Of a stretch of 64,000 bases of DNA, positions 1-11,586 are shown piece by piece. Location of the stretch: positions 8,502,587-8,566,586 of the forward strand of contig CM053326.1 in assembly GCA_028583605.1 (NCBI GenBank). The letters run 5' to 3'. Made by a program: the position numbers and the translations under genes. Source of the DNA: Dastarcus helophoroides. Taxonomy: Eukaryota; Arthropoda; Insecta; Coleoptera; Bothrideridae. The notes below the pieces were generated by a model. The model was not told the DNA's origin, did not search any database, and saw only the letters and a program-made list of their open reading frames with translations. Within the stretch, counting starts at the first letter, position 1. Each line of letters starts with the position of its first letter.

Positions 1-102
1 CTCTCCGTAACCTTTGATCACCTACAGACGAATTATCCAAAAGCACTTTCTCGGTGACTTCAACGTACACGGTTTTCCTTCCGAACTGACGACGCGGGAA
101 GG

Positions 103-379
103 GTGGCAGAGGCTTTCGCCATCACTTGTGGACTATCGCAATTAGTTGAGGAGCCCACGAGAATTCCTTATGTAGATACCTATCAACCTAATCTACTCGA
201 CCTTTTCCTTACAAATTCAGCAAATTTGTATAAAATCTCTGTGACATCACCGCTTGGAAATTCGGATCACAAGCTTGTAGTAGCCTCTCGCTCGCTTCAT
301 ATACCACCTCCTTCTCAGGCGCAGTCCCGTAGGTATGGAATGCTTAATTCTTCACTCTCAAAAGAAGTCTGCCTCCAGT
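103..379 (+). pseudogene. LINE endonuclease domain, C-terminal part
   Basis: Reading frame for the end of the exonuclease-endonuclease-phosphatase domain of LINE copy 1. It shows the leucine-rich stretch LLDLFLTNS and the SDHKLV motif, whose Asp-His pair is the catalytic end of the family. Upstream, GDFN-like codons lie before residue 1 in the same element, so the true start is outside the window or in another frame. The frame stops at 379 where the intact element would continue. There is no reason to think it is translated on its own. Confidence 0.75.
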
Positions 380-720
380 AAATCTTGGTTCAGTAAAAAA
401 TGTGCTCGGCCTGTCTCATATTTGTAGATGCACGAAATTCTTGTAAACAAGTTATTGATGAGGCAAAAGGTGATTTTGATCGTAAAATGCACCAGAGGCT
501 TATCAGCTATCCAAACGGTTCCAGGTGCTTTTGGGGATTTGCAAAGTCGATTGGAAAGAATTTTGCACCTTTAAATTTTCCACCTTTACTTGATGAAAAT
601 AGCAATATTGCTACTACTTCCAAGGAAAAGGCTGACATGTTAGCCTTAATTTTTGCTGAAAATTCCAATCTTGATTCTTGAAACGTAGAACCTCCTATTT
701 TTCCTAAGGTTGGCACTTCA

Positions 721-1922
721 ATGCCTGAAGTTGTTTTTAGACAACGCACAATCAAGAAGATTCTCCTTGAGCTCGACACCTCGAAAGCTTCCGGCCTTGA
801 TGGTATTCCCGCTCTTGTTCTTAAGAAATGCACCCCAGAGTTGACTTCTGTCCTAAGCCAATTGTTCACACTCTCTTACAACAAAGGTGTATTCCCCAAC
901 ATCTGGAAATCTGCTAGAGTGCAACCAGTCCCTAAAAGGGGAACAAAGAATCTGGCTAACAGCTATCGCCCTATATCTTTGTTACCCGTGGACGCCTTAG
1001 AAATTGGTTTTCGAGCTTATTGTTAAATTTTTGATCTTTTTTCGACATTTTATTCATCGAGATTCTCAAATATCTGGAGGAAAATAGAATCATCTCCGAC
1101 AGGCAATACGGTTTTAGACAACAACGTTCCACTAGCGATCTACTGGCATATGTTACTCATATCTGTACCGCAGCTATGAAAAAACATGGTGAGGCTAGGA
1201 GTGTGGCATTGGATATCTCACAGGCTTTTGACATAGTTTGGCACCGATCTCTTCTCGCCAAATTAACACCTTATGGTCTTCCTCCTGGACTCAATTTTTT
1301 CGCTGACAGATTTCTTCAGGTCGTCGTGGATGGTATCTCATCCGAGACATTTGCGATTAACGCAGGGGTGCCTCAGGGGTCTCTTCTGTCACCTACTCTA
1401 TTTTTGTTACACATAAACGATCTCTTAGCTTTAACTTCTAATCTTATATACAGCTAGGCAGATGATAGAAACCTTGTGTCATCTTTTTTCTCCGACAAAC
1501 CATTATCTATCACTGTTTCAGATCGACTAGGGAAACTGCAAATACAGACGATTAATCGGGATCTTGAAACTTTTCTGGAATGGGGTAAGAACTATTTGGT
1601 CGACTTCAACACTACAAAAACTCAGGCAGTGGTTTTCTCCAAGATAACATCAAGGGATAATGCAACAAACATACTAATTGACGTTAAAATCCTTCCAATA
1701 AGATCTAATCTATGTATCCTAGGAGAGAATGCGAGCACTAACTTCTCTTGGGACGATCACGTGCGCGCCATTGCCAAAGCCACATCTCAGAAGCTAGGCT
1801 TTCTTTTTAGAGCTAGAAAATATTTCTTATCTCATCAGCTATTAACACTATACAAAGCTCAAGTTAAGCCAACACTAGAATACTGTTCTCATGTTTGGAG
1901 TTCAGCCCCAAAACACACTTAA
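721..1922 (+). pseudogene. LINE reverse transcriptase (broken)
   Basis: Reverse transcriptase of LINE copy 1, read in pieces 721-1026, about 1097-1457 and 1476-1922. Motifs in order: KASGLDGIPA, SYRPISLLPV, RQYGFRQQRS, LDISQAFD (motif A, catalytic Asp), GVPQGSLLSP (motif B), and ADD (motif C) preceded by a stop codon at 1455-1457 where the catalytic-box tyrosine belongs. A related copy at 50.9-52.0 kb reads YVDD at this place. After the palm come SWDDHVRAIAKA and EYCSHVWSSAPK, normal for the thumb and C-terminus of this clade. Several frameshifts make it a pseudogene. Confidence 0.9.
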
Positions 1923-2376
1923 CTTTCTTGGATTCAATTCAAAGAACAGCGATTCGTCTAATTGATGACCAGAGTCTGACCAATTCTCTCGAAACACTAA
2001 AGCACAGGCGTATGGTTGGTGACTAGTCTCTTTTCTACAAGTACTATTATAAAAGATGCTCGCAGGAACTAATAGGATTGATCTTCACAAGGGCAAGATT
2101 CTTAAGGCGTACTAGACAGTCGGAGTCAGCAAAATTCCTGTGCGGTCCAGCTTGACACAGTGAGGACTTTTGTCTACGGAGACTCTTTTTTCTATAGAAC
2201 TTCCAAGATTTGGAACTTGTTACCGAAAGGAATTTTCCTCAAAAATTACAACATATCCTTGTTTAAGAAGGCGGTTCATTGGCATCTATCTTTGTTTCCG
2301 CAACCTACTCGCAGAGCTTAAAAAGCATAATGGGGTTACCTTTTGCGAGTGGATTAAATTAAAAAAAACAAATCAA

Positions 2377-2947
2377 TAAATTCTTTTATGATATTTTTAT
2401 GTCTTTTTTAGCATTCTATATATTTTTGAAATAAGTAACAATTAAAATTCACAAATAACTGGACTGCTATCCAATTGATAAATTAACTTATTAAGTGCAA
2501 CTGAATGCATTTTACAAAATTGTTAATGGTTTGGTACGAGATGCCCATAGACACCGTAGCACTTGCTCTAAATAAACAGACGCCAGACCGGAACAGAAGT
2601 GAACATATTAATGAAGAAAAATTAAGAATTTTATTCTTTGGGTACTTAAAAATAAAATATTTAAATATTCAATTATCGACGTGCGCGGGTTACCGTTTCA
2701 CTATAATCATCACATATTTGCAGCATCGGCTTAACAATATTGTGCACATGCGTCGCGTATTGAAAGTTTCATCTAAATCGTTAGAACCGTTACGCGGAAA
2801 GTTTAATACTTACAAATTTGACTTAATCCTGCAGCGTCAAGAGTAGGCGGATACCGGGTTCTCTCTTCCTCGCATTTTACATTCAACGGTTCTCATGCTA
2901 CGAGATTGAAGCGTTCAGTCTATTTAACCTCTGGTTTTTCCCCATGA
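2377..2947. other. Intergenic, no gene seen
   Basis: AT-rich sequence after the LINE tail. A 113-codon open frame (2505-2846, plus) has no recognisable domain, no splice context and no compositional support, so I do not call it. Confidence 0.5.
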
Positions 2948-3013
2948 ATACATGTACCTATACGAGTGCCAAGACTTGTGCAGCAAAGTCTTAGCACTCG
3001 CATGGTAGTGTAT
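2948..3013 (+). ncRNA. Candidate microRNA-like hairpin
   Basis: A 66-nt imperfect inverted repeat. The core stem pairs 2963-2977 with 2986-3000 at 14 of 15 positions, around an 8-nt loop. A weaker lower stem (ATACA with TGTAT, TACC with GGTA) extends it to about 27 pairs. Size, loop and bulges fit an animal pre-miRNA, but I do not recognise a known mature miRNA in either arm. It could equally be the stem of a small foldback repeat. The fold is symmetric, so strand is arbitrary. Confidence 0.3.
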
Positions 3014-6000
3014 GGAAGCCATTTTACCCAGAAAAAGTAGGGCTCAGGGTAGAAAATATCAAAGGTTCATAGGACCAATCTTTTTTAAGGTAACCCAACA
3101 ACCATAAACTAGACTAGACTTAATAAACTTTTTGATAAATTATTTGCTGATTGACTAAACTCTTCAAGCAGATGCTTGACCATTAAGATCTTCTGACTTA
3201 ATGCAATATGATTTCTTTTTACGATTACACCTAAAAAACAAAATTTTACAAATAGCTATGGCTAAGTAGGTTACCACTGCTCTTTTTAAATTGGCACTGA
3301 ATCTATTTCAGGAAATTTTCTTTACGTATTGAATAAGAGAAAAATTTGTGAAACTGTAAATAATACGCACTTTACTTTTTAACTCTCAAAATAATGATTT
3401 TTATTCAATAATAATAACCTCATTTAAAACAAATAGAAGAGGAAAGTTTCACCGCAATGAAATAAAACCATTCCCATGACCCAAATTAAAATTCGAAAGC
3501 CGGAATAAGGGAAATCCACAGAATTCTTTCAATTAGTGTACCTTGCATAATAGCACCTCGCAAATTCGAGATACTTTTATGGATTAAATATGAGTTTGTC
3601 TGTTCCATCTCGAAAGTCTAAATAAAAGGAAATTTTCATTTAAGCTCCCTTCAAGGGACGCTTTTAAAATTTCGAGCAGAATTTCTTTGTTAAATTGAAA
3701 GCGCCCAAGAAATTCTTTTGTGTAATGCATTTCGCTCATTTAATATCAGACTAATCAATAGAACTCCAAAATAATTAAAAGTATTGGAGTTTTTATTTCC
3801 ATTAACTTCGATTCGTACCAACCAGATATAACGTCGAGGCAAAGACACACTTCTAGTAACGTTGAAAACAATTACAAATTCAATATATAACGTACGACAA
3901 AGATCGTAATTGTGTTTAAACTAATCTGTCGTCGGGATAATTTTTATTAACAAAAACAACTGGCCAAACACAAACGTTTAGTATGGTGGGAAACTAAATA
4001 ATTCCGACTGAACATTAATTTGTGGCTGCGGCAAAATAATACTTGAACCTAAATGATATTGCCTATTAATGCCATTAGTTACTCGTTATTCATTCTCACT
4101 CACGCTTCGCCAGCGCAACGAAAAAGTACTACTTTACTACATTTGTCTGAGAGGCTGGGATGTAATTTGATGTGTGAATCTGTCTACCTCTGCAATCGTG
4201 AAATAATGTAGACATCCATCCTCTGTCCCTACGAACTTTGTCTTTTTTAGGCGTTAGCCAAACCAATTATGTCAACTTTTTAATAACCTATGTAGTTCCA
4301 GCTGTGATCATATTTCTCAGACCCTTCAACCAAATTGAGCTCGTAAATTTTTCCTACGAAAGGCCTCTACAAGCACAAATAAAGGACAATAAGGCTGGTG
4401 ATTCTGTTGGACAATGTCCTAGCAACATTTTAATAAAACATCTGATAAATCCTTTAATCATCCCCCGTTTTGTCAGAGCTGCTGCCACCTCAACGGCGGT
4501 CGACATTTAAAAGCAGAAAGTAATATCTTCGTTGAGAAATCGCCAATAATTGAAGATGAAATCTGCCTACAGCAAGACCATGAGGTTAATATGACATCCG
4601 ATGTAATGGATGCATAACAGTACTGAATTTTGTTGTATCGCCCTGTGGTTCAAAATACACAGTGTATCTTATTTATCTCTATGACACGGTAGTCCATAGA
4701 TGTTTTGTGGTGTCAATAACCATCAATAGTATTTAAGCCAACAATGGTCCAAATTATTTGAGTTCAATACAGCAATAATGGCGCTGCAACATCCCAAATA
4801 CATCTTTTATCTTAAATTTCAAGGATAGTTTTTCTGAGAATATACCCGCTTTGAAAAGCAACGAGTACGGTTCGTGCTAGCTAAGGAACAATTTTTTAGA
4901 CGTCATCAACTTTGTCCGGTAACGAATATAAATTGTCGCCTTCCAAAGGCTGAGTTTCGTGAGCAATCTTGGCTAAAATAATAAACGATGAAAATGAGTT
5001 TTAGTAAAGATAAAGTGGGGGTATAAATAAACGTGTCCAAAGCATATTGCACGCCACGAAAATTACACTTGCACAATACACCAAGGGCTGCCCATATCAC
5101 GGTGATGATTACGCCGCTTTGCCGTAGGTAGACATTTGCGGTTGATGGGAAGTGTATGAGAGATTTATCATGAATATGGGATTCGTGTTGCGGAATGTTG
5201 TGCGGTGTGCATGTGTGTGTATGTGTGTATAAGTTTCGAGTTGCGCCGTACTAGTGTATTGATCGACGTGACGCTCTTGAGGATGAAATGACCCGGATTG
5301 GTTGATATCAACTGAAATTCACAGCACTTCGCGGCTCGTAAACGTAAAAATTGCTGGTTATTTTTTAGATTGTATGTGTTTAAACGCCGATAACTCCGTT
5401 TATTGCTGGATATTTGTTAAACAGGCTCCCTAAAATAAACACGTGATGTTTTACTTTTCTTTCGCTTTCACGATTGTTAAGAAATTTCTCTTTCATCAAG
5501 GACCTTTATCCTTTATTGCTTATAGTTATAAAGCAAGGCAAATAACTCTTACTTAAAAATGTTCATTGGCTTTGCTCGCAGCATACTAACAGTATTATAC
5601 TGATTCTGCGGGAGTGAACTGAACTTACAAAAGTTTTGAAATCAGTTCCCTCTCGCCAGACAACACTCGCCACCTTAGGTTCCTATCCATAGGAATTTCG
5701 CAGCCAGAAAATGCCATTTTGCCTTCCCTTTCGGCACGCTCAGGTTACAGATGTTCATCTCGAGCGGGATTCAGTACCCGACCGTCAAGTGAGCACATAG
5801 TGCTGTGTTTTCCTTCCCTTTTCTAAACATGTACATTTTTATTTTATTTTTTATTACTCATGCAGGATAAGTAATATTTTTGCGTCCGTTGTTACGGGTG
5901 ATGAGTCGCTATTTGCCCATTTAAAAATTTCAACATGAGTTTTGAGTAAACCACACTCCATTTGAGTGCGACAAGTAAACTTGGCGCATGCAGATTTTCC

Positions 6001-6701
6001 TTGTCTCGCAAATTTTCCTTGGCGCACGCAAATCGACGAGAAAAAAAATGAATAACTAAAAAAAACAATCATATCCTGTCATATCCAAAGAAGTAAGATT
6101 GACGGTTACAAATTTTATCTTTACATAAAAAAAACAGTTAAAAAAAATCTGTAAATGAGTGCTAATCCCGACCTGATCCCGGAAACTGATGAGAGTGCCG
6201 ATGAGTCCATACCACCTCAGATTCTTGCGAAAGCAAATGAAGTAATAAATAAGCATTCGTAATAAAAAATAGTATCTGCAACTCGTGCGATGATGTCGAT
6301 TGCCCACTCGAGCCCGAACTTCGCTCTCGTGAACAATCGACCACTTATCGCACTAGTTGCAAAAATATACTAATGTCCCGTGCAGTTTGTTCAATTCAAT
6401 AGTGCCCCCTCTCCCCTTTGCAACTATGTTTGTAGACTCATAATGATTCCGCGGGCCGCGGATAAGCCCCTTACTCGTGAATACATTCGCGGATCGGGAA
6501 TAATTTCGCGAATCGTAGAATAAATCTGCAAACATCGGTTATTGGTAGGGAATTCGATCCTGGTCTTTATTTCTAGTCCCGGGATTTCGGGATTATATTT
6601 AGTCAATCTCGGTATCCCAGAATTATTTCGGTATTGAGGGTTACAAATCCCGGGATCCTGGGCTCAAATCCTTTAGAGTGGGCGGTATAAATACAAGGCA
6701 A
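3014..6701. other. Intergenic, no gene supported
   Basis: Mostly AT-rich. Open frames at 4238-4510 (plus) and 4906-5100 (minus) are modest in length and match no family I know. A short TG-rich run lies near 5210-5230. The stretch 6580-6660 has repeated CCCGGGAT-like words. Nothing here can be called as a gene. Confidence 0.5.
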
Positions 6702-6777
6702 ATTTTTACTAAACTCCCATAACTTTAAGTTACTCACTCGCTGCTCATACTCACATGCTATACTCGTTTAGTGAAAC
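6702..6777 (-). repeat. Small palindromic element, copy A
   Basis: A 76-bp imperfect hairpin beginning TTTTTACTAAAC and ending near CTCGTTTAGTGAAAC. It is homologous, in inverse orientation, to 57923-58004, including the central GTTACTC and CGCTGC words. Two dispersed copies with self-complementary ends suggest a tiny MITE-like repeat. A TATAAATA sits just upstream at about 6686. Confidence 0.55.
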
Positions 6778-7160
6778 TTTGCTTTTCTGCATTTTTTGTT
6801 TAATAAACTATTACCGAATCAACTTATTATGAAGAAATGTTATTATTTTGAGTTTAGTACATATTGGCAGTGAAATATTACGTAGCAGGTTTGATTTGTA
6901 TTATCGGTTGGGAAGTTGGTAATTTTCGTTCCTGTTAGCTGTGCCGTAATTGTCGTTCACTATCTGTCGTTTTTATTTGTCAGAAAAGGGATTTTATTGT
7001 GGCATGCAGATCCATTACTGCCGCCGACTAACAATCAATAGTGTTTTTAATGCAGACATTGAATAAACTCTTGGTTAGAGACCCCGACCTACCTCGTGGA
7101 GCCAAACACCATCCCAAGTAAGCGTACAGGAGTGTCACGCCCCTAGTCGTTACATCTGCT
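6778..7160. other. Intergenic, nothing seen
   Basis: AT-rich sequence without a supportable gene or repeat. Confidence 0.5.
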
Positions 7161-7203
7161 ACAAGGAAACACTAGTTCCTTGTATCAACTAGTGTTTCCT
7201 TGT
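7161..7203. repeat. Perfect 16-bp inverted repeat
   Basis: ACAAGGAAACACTAGT at 7161-7176 is repeated exactly in reverse complement at 7188-7203 with an 11-nt spacer. The spacer itself begins with TCCTTGT, partly repeating the arm end. It could be a hairpin terminator-like structure or a scrap of a foldback element. No gene flanks it closely. Confidence 0.7.
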
Positions 7204-7816
7204 ATTAGTTTTTTAAAAATTTTCTCTTTGACTTTTCTTTTTTTATTTTATTTTCATTTAAGTGGCAGAGTACCTTCTCAATTTTTGAGACGCCATCTGA
7301 CTATGAATATGGGCTGTGGCTGCCCGATTCTACTAGGCGAGTGAAGGCACGTTTACCCAAAGTTGTAATTCCGCGAAGGTCCTCTTCCCGAAAAGTCGAG
7401 AGTCCGCTTTTATGCCCTGTCGTGAGTGTGTAAAAGAAAAAGAAAAAGGAAATTATTTACACAAGTTTAAATGAAAACTCTTTTACTAAATAACTTTATC
7501 ATGCAGTGGAACCTCTCTTAAGGAGTAATTAGCATAACAACTAATTAAACAAATTAAAAAAACAACACGCTTAACAAATCATATTTTGCTCAACAAGTAA
7601 AGAACAGAGAATCAGTACCACATTGTGCCTTTGGTAAGTTAGCATGTACGATGGGCGTTAAAATAATATTAACAGCAATTGCATCGTCGAGGAAATAAGG
7701 AGTTGTCTTTAAATTGAAGTTGATGGTATTGGAATAGCGTAACTGGAACTTCTCTAACTTGTCACCTTTTTCTTTTTTGGTGGAACGGACTGGTCTTTGG
7801 TTACCTTTAAAAATTA

Positions 7817-8003
7817 AAACACAATTCTTGTCCCCTGAAACCAAGAAAGATTAATAAACATAACAATAGTTGCTCTAACGCGTTTCGTTGTGCAAGCCAT
7901 TAGTATCTCTCTAAAGATGATAGCTTGGCTATCAAAAGGCGTTAGAGCAACCATTGTTATGTTTTTTAATCTTTCTTGGTTTCAGGAAACAAAGTTTGTA
8001 TTT
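7817..8003 (+). repeat. Foldback MITE family 1, copy 1 (complete)
   Basis: Arms 7817-7881 and 7939-8003 are about 65 bp each and largely complementary (shared words AACCAAGAAAGATTA, ACATAACAAT and TTGCTCTAACGC). The loop carries TATCTCTCTAAAGATGATAGC. Related half copies occur at 25469-25575 and 59555-59690, so this is a dispersed non-autonomous family. No coding capacity. A minus-strand open frame at 7590-7844 overlaps the left arm and is not considered real. Confidence 0.75.
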
Positions 8004-9371
8004 CAAGTTGCTACGTTACCCGCTTAATGAGTATTTCGTATTAGGAGTAAACGACTCTTTACCGAATTATGTTCGTTATACAAGCGTCCACTCTATTTAA
8101 AAAATTGTTTACAATAAATTTTTCAAGTATATGCCTGAATGAAAATTATTTGCCAAAACTGTAAAAGTTTTAAAACCAACTTAAAAATTGGTACAATATA
8201 AATGCTCCCACCCATCTAAAGCATTAAATATGATTTTCATTTCCATGAATAATGAAATTTTAATGAAACGACAGAATGTGACATAGCGGGACTTTTATTT
8301 GTAGACTAAAAACAGCGAGGAAGTTGAACATAACAAAAATTTAAAACGTTACGTTATAGAACGAGAAACTTTTAGCAAGCATTCGCAAACAAATAAATAA
8401 AACATTTTCTCTAGCTAAAATGGAGATCGGGAGTGCGATACAGAACATTGTGCAAGGCAAAAGAAACAAACGTGTTTTAGCTTCACCTGCATTGACCCAA
8501 TTGACCCCAATTGTCCCTGCAATATTGTTCTCCCAATTTCCCAAGCGAATTGGCACATTTGCAATTATATAAGGCAAAAAATAACCTTCTTGACGCATAA
8601 AAAGTTAGCTCAATCTTTGAAAATATTTTAAACAAGAAAATAATCCAACTTACCTTATGGCGGTAAAATGATCTTTAACCATTTACAATATTCTGCATGT
8701 TATAGAAATTAATCAAACGTCAATTTGGAGTCAATAAAACACAAGAAAATTTGTTTATAGGGGCTAATGCAAACCTCGCGTTAGGAATAAAGGAGGTGAT
8801 TAATCGAGGAAAGCCTTATTGAAAGTCAGCAAGCAATGTAAAATATTATGAGGCTATAAAGCACGTAATTAATTAATAAAGGTGCACAATGGTACATATT
8901 AGGGTCTTTTGTGGAAGCATGCGAAGTCTGACCCGCTTATTTGATTTCTTGAACTCACGCAAATAAATGCGCGAAGAAAATATAATGCGTGAGTTTTGAG
9001 TGCAGGTAAAATTACTCGCCACTCAAATGGGGCTCTATGTGATTAAAGATGAACCAGATTAGACTCTACACAAATAGGCTTCTTGATGTATTAAAGTTAC
9101 AAAGAGGTACGATGAAAGGTTTATGGCGTGCGCGAGGGAAGACGAGACTGTCATGAAACATGATTCTTTTCAAAGCAGTGCATTAATTATAGCTATCCTC
9201 CAGGAACGGTAAATGTATTATCCTGGTATGCTCTTGGTAGAACGACAAATCTGCAAGTCCGTCTATGTAAAATAATAATAAGTAGTGGCGCTGGAATTGC
9301 TTTTCTATTGTTTAAATATTTTTATAGGCGGCATCCTAAATGGAGGCTTAGCAGCACAGAGAATCTATGAA
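8004..9371. other. Intergenic, no gene seen
   Basis: AT-rich. A minus-strand open frame at 8341-8598 has no recognisable domain and is not called. Confidence 0.5.
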
Positions 9372-9471
9372 ATAGTATATAACATACCGAGGCGAAATGT
9401 GTTTCATTCTTGTCGAAAGAAAAAGATTTTTGAGACAAGAATGAAACTTTTCACCGAGGTTTTTATACTAT
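9372..9471. repeat. Hairpin repeat of about 100 bp
   Basis: An inverted repeat centred near 9425: GTTTCATTCTTGTC at the inner left is matched exactly by GACAAGAATGAAAC on the right, and outer words ATAGTATA and TATACTAT also pair. A CCGAGG word occurs in both arms. It looks like a small foldback element. I see no second copy in the window. Confidence 0.5.
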
Positions 9472-9658
9472 GTTATTTAAAACCATACTTTTTAAAAGCA
9501 AAGGACGGTTTTTGTAACAAATATAATTACGCGAGAGATTATCAAAGTCAGATATCTCTATAACCACACCACAGATAAAAAAACTGTCAAGCTGACATTT
9601 TGACAGTGGCACTAAAAAAAATAAACGTACAAACTTATATTAGTGACATTTTTGATAT

Positions 9659-10027
9659 TGTTGCGGGATTATCGGTTCGAATTGATTATTAACACGTGAA
9701 TTGAATAATACTACACTTTATTACCAAACTAAACTAGGAAAACCACAACTAATAATGAAATCACTTATTTACTTCTAACTACTAACTCACTAACTGCACT
9801 GACTGACTCTAACTGACTCTAACTAACTCACACGATGGAAAGGCGACGCCTTATATAGTTTTGGCTCCCAGGTTCTAGAAAAATCCCACAGATAAGGCTT
9901 ATCGTTTGCCGAAATTTCTGGAACGCTTATTTGCCATTTGCTTCTTTATCGCGGCCGCTTTCCCCTTATCAGATCTTTCTAGAAAATTTTCTTACGTACT
10001 AAATTCTATAATTTACGTTTCGTTACA
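9659..10027 (-). mobile_element. Gypsy-type LTR, copy 1
   Basis: A 369-bp long terminal repeat in minus orientation, starting TGTAACG and ending CAACA as read on the minus strand. It shares blocks with 61364-61613 and 63566-63896: GCGGCCGCGATAA, the TATA box region, CAGTTAGAGTCAG-like words, AATAAAGTG, and TTCGAACCGATAA near the end. No internal retroviral-type genes flank it, so it is probably a solo LTR. Flanking bases (GATAT, ATAAA) do not form a clean target duplication. Confidence 0.85.
9851..9857 (-). promoter_or_regulatory. LTR TATA box
   Basis: CTATATAAGG read on the minus strand, at the same place as the TATA box in the LTR at 63566. It would be the core promoter of the retrotransposon. 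Confidence 0.5.
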
Positions 10028-10061
10028 ATAAATATTAAGCAAAAAAGTATTTTTGAAGACA

Positions 10062-10172
10062 ATGACCGATTCAGAAGAAATTATATGTACTTGTCCTGAA
10101 CTGAAAGAAACCGCTGAAAGTTTGGAAAAAGATTTTTTTCAACCAAACATTTTGGTCATTCAATTAATGTAG
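10062..10172 (+). CDS. Short coding-like ORF, unknown
   Basis: A 36-codon frame starting at an ATG, acidic and with coding-like codons (MTDSEEIICTCPELKETAE at its start). It sits between the LTR and the foldback transposon. It could be an exon or the broken edge of an element. No family is recognised, and a chance frame is quite possible. Confidence 0.2.
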   Translation: MTDSEEIICTCPELKETAESLEKDFFQPNILVIQLM

Positions 10173-10204
10173 AAGGTTTTAAATAAATTAAATTTTTCAT
10201 TATA

Positions 10205-11484
10205 CAGGGCGAGTCACTAAGCGGGAATCGGTCTTTGGTAGGCGTATCGTTCAAAATATCGAAAAATGTTTTGAATAAAAGTTGTTCGAAATAAAGTTCT
10301 CCACAACCTAAAATTATTACCAAAAATGGCGGCCTTCCAGTTGCACCGGAAATGAACACAACTTCCTTATTTTAAATAAAACACCCTATGTATTTTTACA
10401 TTTTTGGATTCCTTGTTAAAAATGAATATGAATTTATTAAGACGACATAGGCCATTAGTTGAACCGTTTTCGCGTAATTTAATTTTTTTGGTTAAATTTG
10501 ACGATTTCGGAGCTTGACGCCATTAACGATATTTTCCAAACGCAATGACTCAGAGTTGTGTGGCATAGAGTTTTGGATTCAGGAAGAAATGGAATATTTG
10601 TTTACGTCTTTGCTGTTAGCAAGATTTCTTAAATTTCTTCACATCCGTCGACTCAATTCTTCAGTTATTCAAACATGCATAACTTAATTTTTTCAAATGG
10701 AACCACCTATCTTGGATTATCTTAACGGATGCGAAATTAAATTACCTTTTTTTTGGAACCAGGTATTGCCCCCTCCGTCCAATAATTTTTGAGAAATTTA
10801 GAATTTTGTAAAAATTTTAATTAATTTCGTATTATCGCGTTAGCCTTGGATGTCGCGGTTTTGTTTCGTCTCGTTTGTCTGGCAATAACTGACAGTTTAT
10901 CTCATTGTTGTCGCGAGGTCTTGGTATACGTACTGAAAGACAATGTTTTCTCAAGAAGAATTGGTCGATATGGTTTACGCCTTGGGCAGTGCTGACAGAA
11001 ATCCATTTCTTGCCTCAAGAATTTATGCCCAACGCTTTGCCGATCGGAGACATCCAAATTAAGCGGCATTCGCTAAATTGAGAGAGAGGTTTGAGCGAAC
11101 TGGTAGTACAAAATACGAGAAAAAGGAGCGTAGAAAACCAACGACGCATGAAGAAAACCAAGTTTTAGTAGCGGCTGCTGTTGTCCAAGATCCGCACTTA
11201 AAAACCAGAAGAATAAGTGTGACATTACAAATAAGCCAAAAATCGGTTTCATGATTGTTGTGTAAAAACAAGTTTCATCCGTATCACACCTATCTAGTGC
11301 AGGAACTCAATCAAGCTGTCTAACAATCGATGCAGTTGTGTGAATGGACGTTACATAATCTGCAGGAACAAAATGACCGTTTCGGACATTGTACTATTTA
11401 CCGACGAATGTACAAACATTTTTTAAAAACCGCTTTGTGGGAAGGAAACGATACACCACGATACTGAAAATCATCATTGGATTT
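10205..11484 (+). repeat. Left inverted arm of foldback transposon
   Basis: Begins with the terminal inverted repeat and contains the leader and a decayed transposase 5' half. Homology to the right arm ends around 11484, just past the codons for His-Trp, where the right arm meets the unique centre at 12105. Small indels and substitutions separate the arms, so the duplication is not recent. Confidence 0.85.
10943..11484 (+). pseudogene. Transposase 5' half, duplicated copy
   Basis: Starts at an ATG (MFSQEELVDMVYALGSAD) like the copy on the minus strand. It carries the same N-terminal helix-turn-helix region, which resembles Pfam DUF4817, and the FTDEC motif containing the first catalytic Asp. 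A stop at about 11060 and later frameshifts break it. The gene is cut off where the arm ends, so the second and third catalytic residues are missing. It keeps TGG for the tryptophan that is a stop codon in the other copy. Confidence 0.8.
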
Positions 11485-11586
11485 CAGTGTAAAGCATTAA
11501 AGAAAGTAAATAAACAATAAACAAATCGGTAACAGTAAGTTGCAACAAATATTAAGAAGAATACATAAACAATGGTAATAATAACA

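Larger units (their letters stand above)
1..2376 (+). mobile_element. Jockey/CR1-type LINE, copy 1 (decayed)
   Basis: Non-LTR retrotransposon copy that enters from the left edge and runs to an A-rich tail near 2376. In order it shows the end of an apurinic-type endonuclease (GDFN-like near 50-75, then NSDHKLV near 265), a linker, and a reverse transcriptase with YRPISLLPV, LDISQAFD and GVPQGSLLSP. The C-terminal part typical of this clade (EYCSHVWSSAPK) ends near 1920. The family mobilises by target-primed reverse transcription. Frameshifts and stops break the frame near 380, 680, 1025, 1457 and 1920, so it is inactive. At least three more copies of the same family lie in the window (15.4-16.3, 26.7-26.9 and 50.9-52.0 kb), all antisense. 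Clade assignment is by motif only. Confidence 0.9.

Noticed and set aside
4238..4510. 90-codon plus-strand frame
   Set aside because: Starts at TTG, has no recognised domain and no splice signals that fit, and similar lengths occur by chance here.
4906..5100. 64-codon minus-strand frame with hydrophobic stretch (possible exon)
   Set aside because: Looks partly protein-like, but no homologue is recognised and no paired splice sites are clear.
7080..7145. GC-rich stretch considered as a tRNA
   Set aside because: No GTTCRANNC T-loop or cloverleaf could be drawn. No tRNA gene was found anywhere in the window, and no CRISPR array or rRNA was seen.
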